Shown here in pieces: positions 36,349 through 49,519 of a DNA stretch of 64,000 bases. The notes below the pieces were generated by a model. The model searched no databases and was not told the origin of the DNA. It saw nothing but the letters and a program-made list of their open reading frames with translations. Both the position numbers and the translations under genes were made by a program. The DNA comes from Marasmius tenuissimus (taxonomy: Eukaryota > Basidiomycota > Agaricomycetes > Agaricales > Marasmiaceae): contig JAQOTA010000019.1 in assembly GCA_029532415.1 (NCBI GenBank), forward strand, positions 1 to 64,000, in the 5' to 3' direction. How positions within the stretch are numbered: position 1 is the first letter of the stretch; each line of letters begins with the position of its first letter.

Positions 36349-38047
36349 TTAGTCAAAGGGCTTCAAGTCACGCAGAGGAGACCTGAGGTCCGGGGTTTCA
36401 ACCTTCAAAGACATCGCCTGGTGGTCCTTTTTTATGTTGTTCAGAATTAGCTCTGCGGCCAAGGCCTCCTCGGGATCTCCGCTCCCAAGGTTTGGAGCAT
36501 GCAGGTTTCCTTTCCTTCGCCAGCTGAAGAATGCTACGATACGGCAATGAACGCCGTAGTCTAACAAAAGACGCTCAGCAAAAGCCTGAAACCTCAAAAC
36601 GAACAACTCACGCAAATCAGCCTGGCCTAGACTTTCTTTCCAAGCTGTCTGAGAGATTCGCTCTGCCCACCGCAAAGCTGCCTCCCTTTCCAGGAACCTT
36701 GCATCAACGCCTTCCCATTTGAGGCAAGTGCGAAGCATCTCGGAGGGAGTCAGCACGTTCCCATCAGTTAACTCGAACCCGGGTCCGTATACAATTCTTT
36801 TGACTTCCGTCGGTGCAGGCCCTCCGCACCTATACAGGAACTCATATGCACGATCGAACGAGCGTGCCGCAGTCGTAGGGGTTCTTTTGTGTTGTATAAT
36901 GGACGAGAATGAATCGTACTGACAGGGATCCAGGTTCATTCTGTCAAAGATTCGAGGCAGGTCCATTGTCGATATGTTGAGCAGTGCAGGCGTGTTCGTC
37001 TCCATACATGCCTCCGCTAGCACTAGGTGACTCCTCGGAGGGTTCTCCGGGCAATAGTAATGGTATTGGTATTGGCCTGCGGTTCCGGAAGGGGAGGCTG
37101 TAGCTGAGGGAGGCGTAGCCGATGGGGTAGGTGACGTGAAAAAACTGGGGCTGGGGACATTGCTGTTGATATCAAGAAACGCAAGTGCTGGAATTGATGG
37201 CAGAACTATGGGAGAGATGGTAGGCGTGGGGGGCCTGACTTCCTCAGCAACGATGAAAAAATGGGCCGCGGAATGTCGGTCCCTAAAGATCTCAGGAACA
37301 TGTCTCTCTGTTTCAACGATGAAGGACCGGGTCAGATTGTGCTCGGGATCCAGGGGCCTCAACTCAAGCTCAGGGGGGCAGACGCCTTTGTCCCAACGGA
37401 GGGGGTTCCAGTTATGAAGGCAGCGGTACCCTCCTGCACTCCGGTAGTGCATGTGCAGTGATCGAAGGCTAGGGCCACTGTCCGGAACGGAGGTGAAGGT
37501 ATGCAGGGAGAGAGCCTCGGGTTTGATCATGCCCATTAGCTCCCTGATGCCTGAGTTCTTCGACAGCATGAGGCCTGCAAGGACGGAATGGAGGGGGCAG
37601 GCCAGAACTGACACAGTTCCATCATTGCGATACCTGGCCTGCACAGTTCCTCCTGGCAAGGGGACTAGTGAGTGGGTCTCCAGGCCCGGTACCCCATTGA
37701 GAGGGACCGACATCAGGTGAACCGTCAGCGGGACTTGCAAGTTGATACAGTCAGCCGTCTGTATTGTGCGGCAAAAGCAAGAGTAGATACTTACAAGTGT
37801 GGTGGCTGAGGTCCCAAACCCAAGAAGTTGAGGCTATGGCGTTGGAGGGAATGATGGGCGCTTCGTAAGGCTTGGCAAAGCTGGCGCTAGCAGGGAGTCC
37901 CGCGACAGACTGGGGATTGGGCAGGGCTCCTCCAGTTTCATAACCATAGATGTCTTCAAAATGGACATCGCAGGTGAGGCTGTCTAGAAGGGAAGCTGGA
38001 GTCCAGCCTGTGGGAGGATCGAGCCACGATCCTAATTCTTCCTGCAT
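36349..38047 (-). CDS. 545-residue protein of unknown function
   Basis: Two exons, 38047-37795 and 37733-36349, join in phase over a 61 nt intron (acceptor TTGCAAG) to give 546 codons. The ATG at 38047 (MQEELGSWLDPPTGW) is the first in frame. The protein has a low-complexity Pro/Ser/Thr segment (SPTPSATPPSATASPSGT) at about 305-325. The C-terminal half is more ordered (FDRAYEFLYRCGGPAPTEVK, LKWEGVDARFLEREAALRW, LRELFVLRFQAFAERLLLDY). No catalytic motif, signal peptide or membrane segment is seen and no family is recognised. It is divergent to the integrase-core gene, with about 660 bp between. No lesion is visible. Confidence 0.6.
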
Positions 38048-38707
38048 TCTTGGAGAAAAGAGCGCGGTAAACGCGTGTAGGAGAGTCAAGAGAAGCCTTT
38101 AGACAGATGAATCAAAGGAATTTGGGAGGCAGAGCAACAAAAGGCAGAGAAACGAAAGGTTGAAGAAAAAGAAAGGTGACGGTGGGAGGCAAGGCGATGG
38201 CACAGTCCCAACCCCCCTGTTAAGTTTTTCTCTCATTCAATTTGATTACTCATACTATAGGGTCCGACTCTCTTTACCTGCTGGTGTTTTTTAGCGATTC
38301 TAACCGGCAATCATGAGAGACAACCAGAACTCGAACGCAGGTGTAGGTGTCTCGGCTAGATGAAACCTGTGTTGCGTTGAACGCACTGATCCAAGAGCGC
38401 TGTGTTTTTGTTTGATTCAGCTTTGTGACTTGTACCTCAGTTACTTGCATCCTTTAGATCCACACAAAGGGGCGCTTTGGAGGGGGAGTGATGGCTTGAC
38501 AAGAAGTAAAAGATGAAGCCACCCAACGCAACAAGATCAACAAAATCAATACTATCACGTAACAAGACCGAAATAGCAACCGACCTGGTGATTTCCTCGG
38601 AGTAGCTAATTTTGGATGCTCTGGGCTTCAACAGGTCTAGACCCACGGAGAAAGTCTCATCCTGATAGTACCATCGATCAATTGCGCCTCTACTCCTTCC
38701 ATAGACC
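38048..38707. other. divergent promoter region
   Basis: Lies between the 545-residue unknown gene and the integrase-core gene. No frame here looks coding. It contains a pyrimidine-rich stretch and a tRNA-like TTCGA box that could not be built into a tRNA. Confidence 0.4.
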
Positions 38708-40566
38708 ATGGCCTCCAATGTCAGCTTGCTCGATGCCTTCAGAATGCACTACGAGCAATTCAGAGGGTCTGTGCACGCCTCACAACATCTGGATGGGAGC
38801 GACGTCTTTCTTCTAGAACTGCTCGGGGAAAATTTGGAGTCTTTCAGGCAGATTGTCGACCAGGTTAGCACTAGGATATCCCAGTGTCTTCAAAACCCTT
38901 ATCATTGAAACTGACCTGGGCTCCAGAACCCAGAGGCCTTTCCTGACCGCACAGAATGGGAGCAGCTACGGGCCAATATTGGGGTGATGGTGATTGACCT
39001 CCGGACCATCCACGCCAGGGCTTTAGAATCAAGCCATCAAGGGCGACCTCCTGTAGTCCAATATGTCTCAGATGGAAGGCCAGGAAGGCCTCATGCTGTT
39101 ATCAACCCTAACTTTCTTGCTTGGGCTTATACCCAGCGACCCACTAGCGGAATTGCAACCTTTTTAGGGCTGGGAAGAACTACTGTCCGGGAAGCCCTGT
39201 TGGAGTATGGGATAGTAACACCCAGCTCGAATCCATTCCCTGGAGGCACAGAAACGGATTCAGGTGACTCTGAACAAGAGGCTGATTCGGTCAATCCTGA
39301 ACCTGCACCAACTGCCAACGAACCTGGGCCTTCTAGTGCGACCTCAGGGTACCTGTCTACCATAGACGACGACACCCTTGATCTAGCCCTGTTGGATTTC
39401 AAGTCTAGATACCCAAAAGCAGGGATCAAGACCTTGCAGGGCATGCTCAGGGTCAAAGGACATATAGTTCAGAATGAGCGCATTCGCCAATCCCTCATTC
39501 GCATCGATCCCATTCACCGTGTCTTTGAACGAGTCACCATCAAACGACGCAAGTACAAAGTTCCTGGGCCTAATGCTCTCTGGCACCATGATGGTCATCA
39601 CGGTGAGCACCACTGGCCTGAATTCCATTCACGCCTCTAACGCCCATACTCTAGCTTTGATCCGCTGGGGAATCATAGTACACGGGTTCATTGATGGCTA
39701 CTCTAGGTTAATCACCGGCCTGAGAGCAGCTAATAATAACTGCGCGTCCACCGTGCTGCTGTTGTTTCTCCTGGCTGCGACCATATACGGTGTCCCTTTG
39801 TGGCTCAGAGGAGATCACGGCACAGAGAACATTTGGGTTGCTGCGTTCATGGAGTTTGCAAGGGGTTCGGGTCGAGGATCCTACCTCTGGGGAAGGTGAA
39901 GGAGCTTTGTTGACATGCAATCTTGCTAGGCTAATCAAACGTGCCTGCAGGTCTGTGCACAACGTACGCATTGAGCGCCTATGGGGAGACGTGCGGGCAA
40001 ACATCACCTCCACGTGGGACGAAAGGTTCACTGATCTCGAGTTGAATGCGGCACTGAACATTCACAACCGAAACCACATATGGCTGCTGCATCTACTCTT
40101 CCTGCCTATCATCAATGAGGAAATGGAATTCTGGTATAGGTCTTGGAACCAGCACAAGATTGCAGTGAAAGGTGGCGCCAGTAGGAGTCCGGAGGATATG
40201 TTTGGTTTCGACATGTTGGTTCACAGTTTTAGAGGAGACAACCTGCAGAGTTTTCCCATGACGGAAGACGACTTGGAGCTCTTTGGAGTTGACTGGGAGG
40301 GGCTACACAATGAGACCCTGTTGAGGACGCTCCATCAGAATTACTCTCAGGATGGCGCGACTTCTTGGATAGGGAACAGGGGGCCGCCTCCCAGTCTCAA
40401 TGACATTCCGGTGAATCCCCCACCTTGCCTGATGTCCTCAGAGGAGACTGCTGCCTTGCTTCATCATATAGAGCCGTTGCCTCGCTCTTCGCAACAAGAC
40501 CATATCCGCAATCTATGGATAAACGGTCTTGCCTATGCCAGGCATATTCGCCCTGATGAATTTTGA
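38708..40566 (+). CDS. integrase-core (DDE, RNase H-fold) protein
   Basis: Exons 38708-38863, 38927-39602, 39655-39895 and 39951-40566 sum to exactly 563 codons. The N-terminal helical part has INPNFLAWAYTQRPTSGIAT and LGRTTVREALLEYGI (helix-turn-helix-like, suited to DNA binding), an acidic linker, then an integrase core. First Asp in ALWHHDGHH; IIVHGFIDGYSRLITGLRA; second Asp in LWLRGDHGTEN; Glu in SVHNVRIERLWGDV. All three candidate catalytic residues are present. Such genes are common in Agaricomycetes as single-gene elements or domesticated copies. No clear terminal inverted repeats were found around it, so whether it is mobile is open. The reading frame is undamaged, unlike several neighbours. 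Confidence 0.75.
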
Positions 40567-41829
40567 AGGCGTGATCTTAGCACGGACTGCCTTCTGACGA
40601 GTCTTATGCCACATCAATCATGCCAGTACCTTCTGGCTTGCGTACATTTCTTAGCCTCATTCCCTGGTCTATGACTTTCTCGGAACTTGAGCCACCAAGT
40701 GGCGGCCTGCATGTACTCGCATCCTATATAATTTTACCCAACAATCTTATCCGATCTGTTTGACTATGGCTATAGCAGTGGCTATCGACTCATAGCAGCA
40801 TGCGGCTGCCTCTGGAACGTGAGGATGTCACCAAGCTTTAACCTGACTATTAGCGAGCTGAAGGCTTCAGCTTGAATTGGCAACTATCACTCCCTGCACC
40901 CGCAATCAAGGCCCCCCGCACGTTCAACAGACTTTCTCCACACACTTAACCCGCACTCCCGGTGAACCTAACTGCTGTCCCGCACCCTGATTCGTTCCAC
41001 TCATTCACACAACTCATATTCCCCACACGCGCTGTATACATTCACGGTAGGCAACCGGAACCGAGGCAGATGCATGACGTAGATATGCCCCACACCTTTC
41101 CTAAGTACCCAGACTATTAGTCCAATCCCTCCTGGAGGCTAGCCCTCTCCTCTTACAAGGGGGAAGCTGACTTTTTTCTCCACACAGACCGGAACCTTGC
41201 AGTCCATGGCCTAATGCACCGAGAGATGAGCAGAAAGTTATACAAAATCAAGCGAACGGTCAGTAGCGGTAGGCCGGAAAGACCGAAGACCCATGCTCTG
41301 TAGAAGCTCGTGCTCCAATGTCCGGGAAAAACGCGATGACATAGCCCCAATGTTCTAGAATTTCTTTGAGACCGCACAGTAACCGACGAAAAATGCGTTC
41401 ATATTGATTAGTTGCAATCTCACGATGTTTTGACCATCCTGACTCATCGCTGATTCTACGGGGAAGATGGATGGAGTGCGAGCTCGTTCAGGAACAGAAA
41501 TCTTGAATCTCGTTAGCATTACCCCAGTCTCGAAAGAGCCAAAAATGGATAGCTCAAGGTACTACACAGTACAATGTGGGTCGTTTCCCGGGGTCATGAT
41601 GATGATTGGACCTCGGTCATATACAACCGAGTACAGTCATAGTGGCTTGATGATTGAGGTGATGGCGGGTTTCAACGGTAAGGACCATTCGCGCCGTTCT
41701 CTCCAGCCATACCAATCCGATTTGAGGCGGCGAAAAACTGCCGTCGTTTTGTCTATCCTGTCATCTTTTCTGAGGACACAAGTGGTGGCAGCCGAGGTCG
41801 ATCGATACAGTCCTGCAGGAGGCCAAACC
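40567..41829. other. stretch without a recognised gene
   Basis: No motif or joinable exon series is seen on either strand. A perfect 8 bp hairpin (CCAAACCT-AA-AGGTTTGG) lies near 41823-41840, at the edge of the following relic. Confidence 0.4.
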
Positions 41830-42500
41830 TAAAGGTTTGGCAATAAGGAAAATAAGGGAAGTGTACTGAGGGCGGCAGACTGGTTGAGCACATGCCGAGA
41901 GTGACTTGAGACTTCAAGCAGATAGAAGAACAGTGGAAGGACTGGATAAAGAGGCACCATTTCCTCGCTGCTCTCACAAGTCGAAAGCTCAGTGGGAATG
42001 GTGGGACCGCAGATCATACTAAGGAGTCCTGATATCCTGATGGAGACTGGGTGGGACAGGAAACGAATACGAAAACACAAACTCGTCTCGCACTCGTCAA
42101 AGGCGGGAACGTACTTGAGAATAACAGTGTGGTTCGTGCCTGTGGCACTCACCCTCTCCTCTGACAGTAACACCCTCAGAGCCAACCTCAGGAGCCTTTG
42201 AATACTTTCTCTACCCACAGAGGCGACGATGCTATACGATCCCGGCTACCGAAGGAAAGCCGGCCTGAACACCTCACGACATTTCGAAGACTGAGGAATT
42301 ATTCATCATGAGGGACGTCAAGGTTAATTGGGCGGTGGTAAATGACAAATTCGAGAGACGGCGATGGCGACATGATGGTGGTTGTGTTCAGGCCCGCGCA
42401 TCAGGACGCGCAGACTCAGAGAAGATAGACGCCCGTGCCCAAACTCTTGCCAAAACCACGAAGAGTTCAAAAGTTCAAAAGATGTCTTGTCTGTTCCCTG
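41830..42500 (-). pseudogene. relic of an unknown gene, copy 1
   Basis: Minus-strand similarity to 58300-58960, in the same order and at similar spacing. Shared anchors: CGCCCGTGCCCAAA at 42430 and 58901, AAAGGCGGGAACGTA at 42099 and 58587, and CGAAAACACAAAC at 42070 and 58482. Translated pieces include YVPAF and PTIPTELSTCESSEEMVPLY, matching LTILTELPTREESAPLC in copy 2. The two copies differ by indels in frame. The family is not recognised. Confidence 0.6.
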
Positions 42501-43506
42501 ATCAAGTACTCGATTACCGCGACAATGAGGAAGGCGTAGGCCTACTACAAAACAGAAGACTGTTCCAGACCGCAGCTGTATTCGGGTGGACAGGACACGT
42601 TCTCCCTGCCGAAACAACCACTGCAAACACCGAGACAGTCTCGTCGAGTTCCCCTTCCACGGATATTGGCACATTTCTCCATGGTCACTCCCCGCCTGTT
42701 CTTGCTACTAACGCTTCCGACAGTCCGCACTGTTCCTATCTGGGACAAATGCTGTTTACTCCGCCATTTTCACGAGAGTTGGACCTGTGTCTCTGTTGCT
42801 CCCAACGCTATCCCTTCCCGTTTTTCGTCGAAGATCCTCTGGAGCTCCTCGCGTATGGATGACCCAGTCTTGGACTGAGCATAGATATGTTGTGAGCTTT
42901 GATATTCCCGAATCCCTCCATCCCAACCGCATGCAAGGATCTTGCATTTCTCCATCGGATGAACTGAGCCTTGGGTCAGGAATCGAAAGAATAACATGAA
43001 AAGGAAAGAATGCTGGTTTGTTTTCCTGGTTGACAGTATGTTCTCTCTTTTTGATTTCTTTTTCGTATCCTTGCTTCCCTTGCATCCTCTATCTTTCCGT
43101 TCATTTGTTCGCTGTTTGTCACCTCATTCCTTTCTTTCACTGGTTACTTATCGCTAACTAACTAGCTCTCAGCATTGCCAATATTCACGACTCGGGTTCG
43201 CCGAATGCCAAAATTCACAGCGCCCTTCAGCACAACATACACCTATTCGCATGTCGGTATTCCTTTGCCATAGCTCGACGTGAAACCTGTGCCTCAAGAC
43301 TCTAGCTTCCGCTGGCAGAACCACATCAACACGCCTTCAATCACGACTGAACTATGACCAGACGTATCACCTCCATCCCCCGATTCTCCCTATTGAAAAT
43401 TCAAGGAATATCATATCCGACATCTCCCATTGTCCGCATTCAGGATGATGGTCGCTGACGGGGGGTGCTATGTCCAGCTCAAATAGCACTCCACGCGATA
43501 CTGTCA
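42501..43506. other. left flank of the hAT element, no gene seen
   Basis: Frames here are short and lack recognisable motifs. The stretch ends at the 8 bp target duplication of the hAT element. Confidence 0.4.
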
Positions 43507-43514
43507 GCATTCGC
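43507..43514. repeat. target-site duplication, left copy
   Basis: GCATTCGC directly precedes the left terminal repeat. The identical 8 bp follow the right terminal repeat at 53543-53550. Eight-bp duplications are the hallmark of hAT insertion. Confidence 0.93.
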
Positions 43515-43779
43515 TAGGGTACGGCGAGTATTTCTGAGCCGTGTTAGTAACATAGATATTCACATTGGCCTCGGAGAGGGTCATTCTTCACATAGTTAAT
43601 AACATATCCTAACATCTCAATTATAACATGAGAATAAATGATTTTTTAACAATGTTAATAACAAAATGGTATGTGAGTAATGTGAATAAGTGCCGGCAGC
43701 TCAAAGTTGAGACCAATCGCACTCATCACCCCCCAGAGCTAACACCTTTCGCACCAGAATTTTGCTCCGTCGCATCAAG

Positions 43780-44040
43780 TGTTGAATCTGTGGACTATAA
43801 TTAGATCCCGGTATATCCGAAGTCCCGGTTCATACTTCCCGGCATTGTATTATGCGGGACAATGCATTCGCTATTGTTCCATTCTTCATTGTTCTATATG
43901 CTCATATGTACAATTCCTATTATCGTCCCTATATGGTAGTTCTATTGTCTCTACATGTATATAAGCTCGTAGTTCTCTACTTGAATCGATAGTGTGCTTG
44001 AGCTTCTACGTCTCGCCTCTAACTCTCTAAACTCCTCTCT
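43780..44040 (+). repeat. left LTR
   Basis: Starts TGTTGAATCTG and shows no difference by eye from the right LTR over 261 bp. It contains a TATA-like ATGTATATAAGC near its 3' third, a plausible promoter for the element. Confidence 0.93.
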
Positions 44041-44071
44041 GATCCAACACCAAACCTAACATCTTACTACC

Positions 44072-47000
44072 ATGTTCGACGTTAAGAAATTCTTCTCCGG
44101 TCGCTTCGACGGCACTGGTTTTCGCCAGACCTACCACGGCGAAATGGAAGCTGTTACCAAGGCTCAAGGCCTTTATCATCACCTCACTGGTGCAGCCAAG
44201 AAGCCTACGTACCCCTTGGGGGAGGCTATTGTTCCGACCATCACGGTCACTCCTTCTACTGGTGCGGCTGCTCAGCCTCCAACTGGAGCTGATAGTGATG
44301 ATGAACCTGATCGTCACCCTCCTACTGAAGCCGAAATCACGGCGTACAACACCGCGCTGGAAGCATGGGAGGAGAAAGACCTCCAGTTGATGGGCATCAT
44401 TCAGTTGACCTCTACAAAAGAAGTCTTTGAACCTCTCAAGGACATGGACGCTGCCAAAGCCTGGTCCACCATCGTCACCACCTATGGCGAACCCACTTTG
44501 TCTGCCATTTATGGCGACTTCGTCAAGCTGGTGTCCTTCCGGCTTACTACCAGCCATCCCCAGGCTGGCATCGCCAAGTTCAAACACTACATTGAACGTC
44601 TTGCTGAGGTCGGGGTTGAACTCCCCGAGTTGATCAAAGCCCTTCTTCTCATCGCAGCCATTCCTCCCGAATGGGACGCCGCTTCCTCGAAATCCCTTCA
44701 TGACTTTGATAGGGATCCTGAGAGTACCAGCGCCCTCACCGTCGCCGACGTTCATGAAGCTATCATGATCGAATACGAGCGACAGAACCCTCAGCTTGCT
44801 AACCGCCTTTCTGCGGTCAAGCGTGCTGGCAACCGCGAACCATCTTTTGGTCAGCAGCAGCGTCCATCGCAGCAACGTCAGCAGCGTGGACAGCAGCAGC
44901 GTGGCCAACAGCGTCAACCACAGCAGCAGCAGCAACGTCCTTCTTCGAACCAGAACAACGGTAAGAAGAAGAAGCAGCAGCGTGGTACCCGCGGTGGTAT
45001 CAACCAGCACCAGGGTCCCGGTCACGCCGGCGGTAACAACGGTGGTAACAATCGGTCGCATGGTCACTCCCATCTGGCATCTTATGCCTCCGTCGTAGCT
45101 TCCCCTGCTCCTACCCGTCCTTACTCCTCGATCACCGACCGCAGGGAACGTATTGCGTTGAACGCAGTCAACAACTCCTTGCGTGCCGAGATCGCCAGCG
45201 CCCCTCCTGTTCGCGCTATGGGATCACCGCCCCCAGCTCACTTCACCGGTCACTGGGACAAGTCCTGTGACAGTACTGTCCCACAGCCAGCTGTCAAGAA
45301 GAACCCGGCTGCCATGCAGTCCTTCACCGGCTTCAAGCCGACTCAGTCAGTATTTGATGATGTTCGTGGAGCACGTTCCCTTGCTGACAGACTTGGTGCC
45401 CCCAAGACGGCGCGGTATCTCAAACCCTTCAAACAGATCGTCACGTCCGCCACCAATCGTTCGCTCCAGGACCGCATTGAACAACCACGTGCGTCCTCGT
45501 CCAAGCGTCTTTTGGAGGATGATGAGGGATATGAGGGAGCCGGATCTCCTTCTTCTACTTCTTCTAAACGCTCTCGTAGCGCTGATCCTGATGAAGATGT
45601 AGAAATGGACTGGGGATCTGACGACAGTATGGAAGACATGACCTCTCTTTTCGGTAATGATGTTGATAACGATATTGCCGAAGCTGCAGGGGTTGAGGAC
45701 GTCCCGGATGACGTCTCTCTTGGATCGTTCCATGATGACAGGCAAGTTACATACCTTGACCTGCTTTCCCAAGCTGATGCAAACCTACAGCGCTGCTCTC
45801 AAATAGTTGGTATCAGTAGTGCGCGCGGTAGTCGTAGTGATCTGGAATCACTTGTACATTTTTGCAATGCTATTTCCACCCACTTTGTGGGTTGTACTCA
45901 ATGTAAAGGAAAGAAAAGTGTGAACAATGCACAGGGTTGGCTCCTTGATTCTGGTGCCTCCTCTCATTTCACGAACGATATGAATGACTTCGCTGAATAT
46001 GAATCGCTTGATGGTCCTATCGTAAATACTGCAAATAAGGGCAACCCTATACAGATCAAGGGTAAAGGCACTGTCTTCATTAAGCATGATGTTGAAGGAC
46101 ATGACGGGAAACTAACTGAGCGCGTTTCGCGTCTCTATCCTGTCTATTACATACCTCAATTGGACATACGTCTACTATCAATGGGAGAGTTCCTTCAAGA
46201 TGGTCTATCAATTCGTGGAAACGCGAAGAAGTTAGCCTTCTACTCTTCACAGCGACGACAGTCGCTTGTTTCCTACCCTCATATGCCTGGTCAAACCATT
46301 TATTGGGTACACTCGCGGAAAGCATCTGCTGAGGTTTTAATGGCCAAGTCGATCGTTTACAACGTCGACTACGATATTGAGCACAGACGCTTTGGGCATC
46401 CGTCGGATAAAGCCCTGAACAAAGCTCGGAAACATACGCAAGGTTTCCCACTTGACCTTAAGATGCCTACTAAGAAGACACCTTTGTGTCGTGGTTGTGC
46501 TGAAGGCAAGATGCATGAGAAATCATTCCCCAACTCTACTACTAGAGCTTCTAAACCGTTTGAACGCATAAATTTGGATTTGTAGTCGTACCCGGTTGAA
46601 TCGTATCACCGGTACAAGTACTACATCTCTTTTCTCGATGACTGCACGTCCTATGTTTGGACCTCCAAGCTCAAAACGAAAGACGAGGCAGTACCCGCTT
46701 TGAGGGACTTCCTTACTATGGTCAAGACGCAGTTCAATGCTGTTGTCAAGACCTGGATGTCCGATGAAGGGGGAGAGTACAAAGGAGATAAGTTCGATGC
46801 AATACTGAAAGAGTATGGGATCCAAAGGGATCAAAGCATACCGTATACACCACAACAAAACGGTCGTGCTGAACGATTCAACAGGACTATTCACGAGAAG
46901 GCTGAAGCTCTTCGCTTTGAAGCTTGTATGCCTCAGTCCTGGTGGGAATTCTGCCATGTGCACGCCGTCCACCTCTATAATCGCACTCCTGTGCAACGTT

Positions 47001-49477
47001 TGAGCTGGCGAACTCCGTTCGAAATGCTTTACGGCGAAGCACCTGATGTTTCACATCTCCGAGTTATGGGTTGTGCAGCCTACGTCTTCATACCTGAAGA
47101 TCGTAGAAAGAATAAGCTCGCTCCTCGAAGTGAGTTGATGACCTTCATCGGCTACCAAGATGGGATGAAAGGCTTCCTGTTCATGCAAAGTAATAATTCC
47201 GTATTCAAAGGTAGCACTGCACTATTCGATGAGACGCTGTACAATAAGTGTCCTGATGCCAAAACTCGTGGCTTCACACCTGTCGGTAGTGAACCATTTA
47301 CTTTGGGTGAAAATCCCAACATTCCTTCGGAAGATGAAGACTCTGATGACGATGGTTTTGATACTCCATTACCAGATCTCAGACGTCGCTCCGAACCTTC
47401 TAAGAGATCAGAACCTCAGGTTGACGAACCTGCAGGTGGCCCTACGCCAGGGGATATGCCACTCCCTGAATCTGATCCTCCGACGCCTCCAGGCGAACCC
47501 GCCGTTCCTCTGCCTGCACCAGCAGCGGATGGTCCACGCCGGTCTTCGAGGCAGCGGAAGGGTGTAACGCAACCTGGTAACATATTTGGTGAACAGCGGA
47601 ACCCAAATAGACCCTCAGACATAATTCGCGACTTAGAGAATAAGAATACTTGGAGAAACGTCACTGGAGATAAGGAACTCCCACATCCAGTTGATCGTCC
47701 TAGCTCTTCGCAATCTAGGAAAGGCAAAGGTGGTAAAAAGGGGATTCCTGGTCCACTTCCGCCTCCGCCTGCTCCAGAACCCAGTGAAAGCACTGAGTCG
47801 CATGAGGAAGAAAGCGTAGTCGAAAGACTGACCCAAGAAGGGGGAGTAGGATTTGTGATTTACCTGTTGAACAATGACGTTCCAGTTCACAATTCGCTTC
47901 CAACGTCCAATACTCCTGATTTCTCTAACATCAGAGAGTGGACACTCCGCGATATTCTAAAGTTGCCTATTGAGCAACAGAAGGAATGGAAGAACGCTTG
48001 CCACGAAGAACTTGAGGCACTTCGTAAGCACAAGGTCTTCGAACTCTGTGACTTGCCTAAAGGTCGCAAAGCCATCAGAAATAGATGGGTCTTCGACGTT
48101 AAGTCGAATGGTCGCAAGAAAGCGAGACTTGTTGCCAAAGGTTTCTCTCAGGTCGAAGGTGTCGACTTCGATGAGATCTTCTCACCAGTTGTTCATTATG
48201 AGACTGTTCATATGATGCTTGCTCTTGCAGCTCTCAAGAACTGGTACATCACTTCTGTTGATGTCAAGAACGCCTTCCTGTACGGTGATCTTGTTGAGGA
48301 GATTTACATGGAACAACCTGAAGGCTTCAAAGTCAAGGGCCAAGAACGTAAGGTGCTACACCTGCGTCGTGCATTATATGGACTGAAGCAAGCTGCCCTC
48401 GAGTGGTGGCGAACCCTCAGCTCGTCCATGGAAGTACTGGGCTTCAAACGCCTAACTTCTGATGCTGGACTCTTCATCTGCAAAGATCCGAAGAGTGGTG
48501 AAGTTGTGTATGCGATCATCTACGTTGACGATGCACTCTTCATGGGTCCTAACGAAGCTTTTGTTGACAAAAAGAAAGCCGAGTTCATGGCTCGATGGGA
48601 ATGCCGCGATATGGGCGATGCTAGCGAATTTCTCCGCATGAGCATTCGTCGCGAAGGCAATAAGATTATGATTGACCAGAAGGATTATCTGAAGAAAGTC
48701 CTTGAACGTTTTGGGATGCAGAATGCGAAAAGTGCTCCTACGCCCTTACCTGCTGGCTATGTGCCAACTCCTAACGATGGTCCAGTCAATCCTGCCATTC
48801 GCTCCAAATTCCAGTCTGTGATTGGGTCGCTTCTATACATTATGCTGGGCACACGTCCTGATATTGCCTATGCAGTTACGAAGCTTTCCCAGTTCTCTTC
48901 TAATCCAACAAAGGAACACCTCGATAAAGCTCTGTATATCTGTCGCTATTTAGCTGGCACATCAGATTATTCACTCGTCTATGATGGTGACTCTGATGGA
49001 GGTCTTCTTGCGTACACAGACTCGGATTGGGCTGCCGATCCTATCAAACGCCGTTCGATCACTGGCTACTTCTTCAAGTTAGCAGGCGGCATCTTCTCGT
49101 GGCAATCACATGCTCAGAAGACTGTAGCTCTTTCTTCCACTGAGGCTGAGTATATGGCACTGTCGGATTGCAGTCATCAAGCTTCCTGGATAAGATCGCT
49201 ACTCTCTGAACTTGGAATCGACCTAGGTCCTATTCCAATCTGCGGAGATAATCAAGGCTCTATCTTTATTGCATCTAATCCGGTTCAAGAACGCCGAACC
49301 AAGCACATCGATATTTGATATCATTATATTCGATCGTGTGTTGAGGATGGCAAAGTCGAGTTGTTCTTCATCGAAGGAGTCTATAATCCCGCAGACATGT
49401 TTACGAAGAATCTCGGTCATGAGAAGTTCTTACGGTTCAGAGATCACCTTGGACTTGAATTCTATTCGTCCACTTGA
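44072..49477 (+). pseudogene. Ty1/copia gag-pol polyprotein with two in-frame stops
   Basis: ATG at 44072, 31 nt after the LTR. Gag is followed by a Gln-rich, basic segment (about 44850-45060) and no CCHC zinc knuckle. Protease: GWLLDSGASSHFTND. Integrase: an HHCC zinc region (IEHRRFGH ... CRGCAEGK) and a DDE core with WMSDEGGEY and YTPQQNGRAERFNR. Reverse transcriptase: VDVKNAFLYGDL and IIYVDDALF (catalytic YVDD). RNase H: AYTDSDWAADP and STEAEYMALSD. Stops interrupt conserved stretches: TAG 46583-46585 after INLDL, inside integrase, and TGA 49316-49318 after KHIDI in RNase H. The frame resumes directly after each, ending at TGA 49475-49477. Copia elements normally use one uninterrupted frame. 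Confidence 0.92.
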
Positions 49478-49519
49478 TTCGCTCAGATGCGCTTTTCAGC
49501 TGCACTTAGCGAGGGGGTG

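Noticed and set aside
38300..38400. tRNA-like B-box on the minus strand (GTTCGAGTTC)
   Set aside because: No matching acceptor stem, A-box or anticodon arm could be found at the right spacing.
38212..41162. Possible terminal inverted repeats around the integrase-core gene (CCCCCCTGTTAAG and CTTACAAGGGGG)
   Set aside because: The match is short and gapped, and no target duplication flanks it.
41823..41840. Perfect 8 bp hairpin CCAAACCT-AA-AGGTTTGG
   Set aside because: Isolated, without a gene end or T-run beside it; probably chance.
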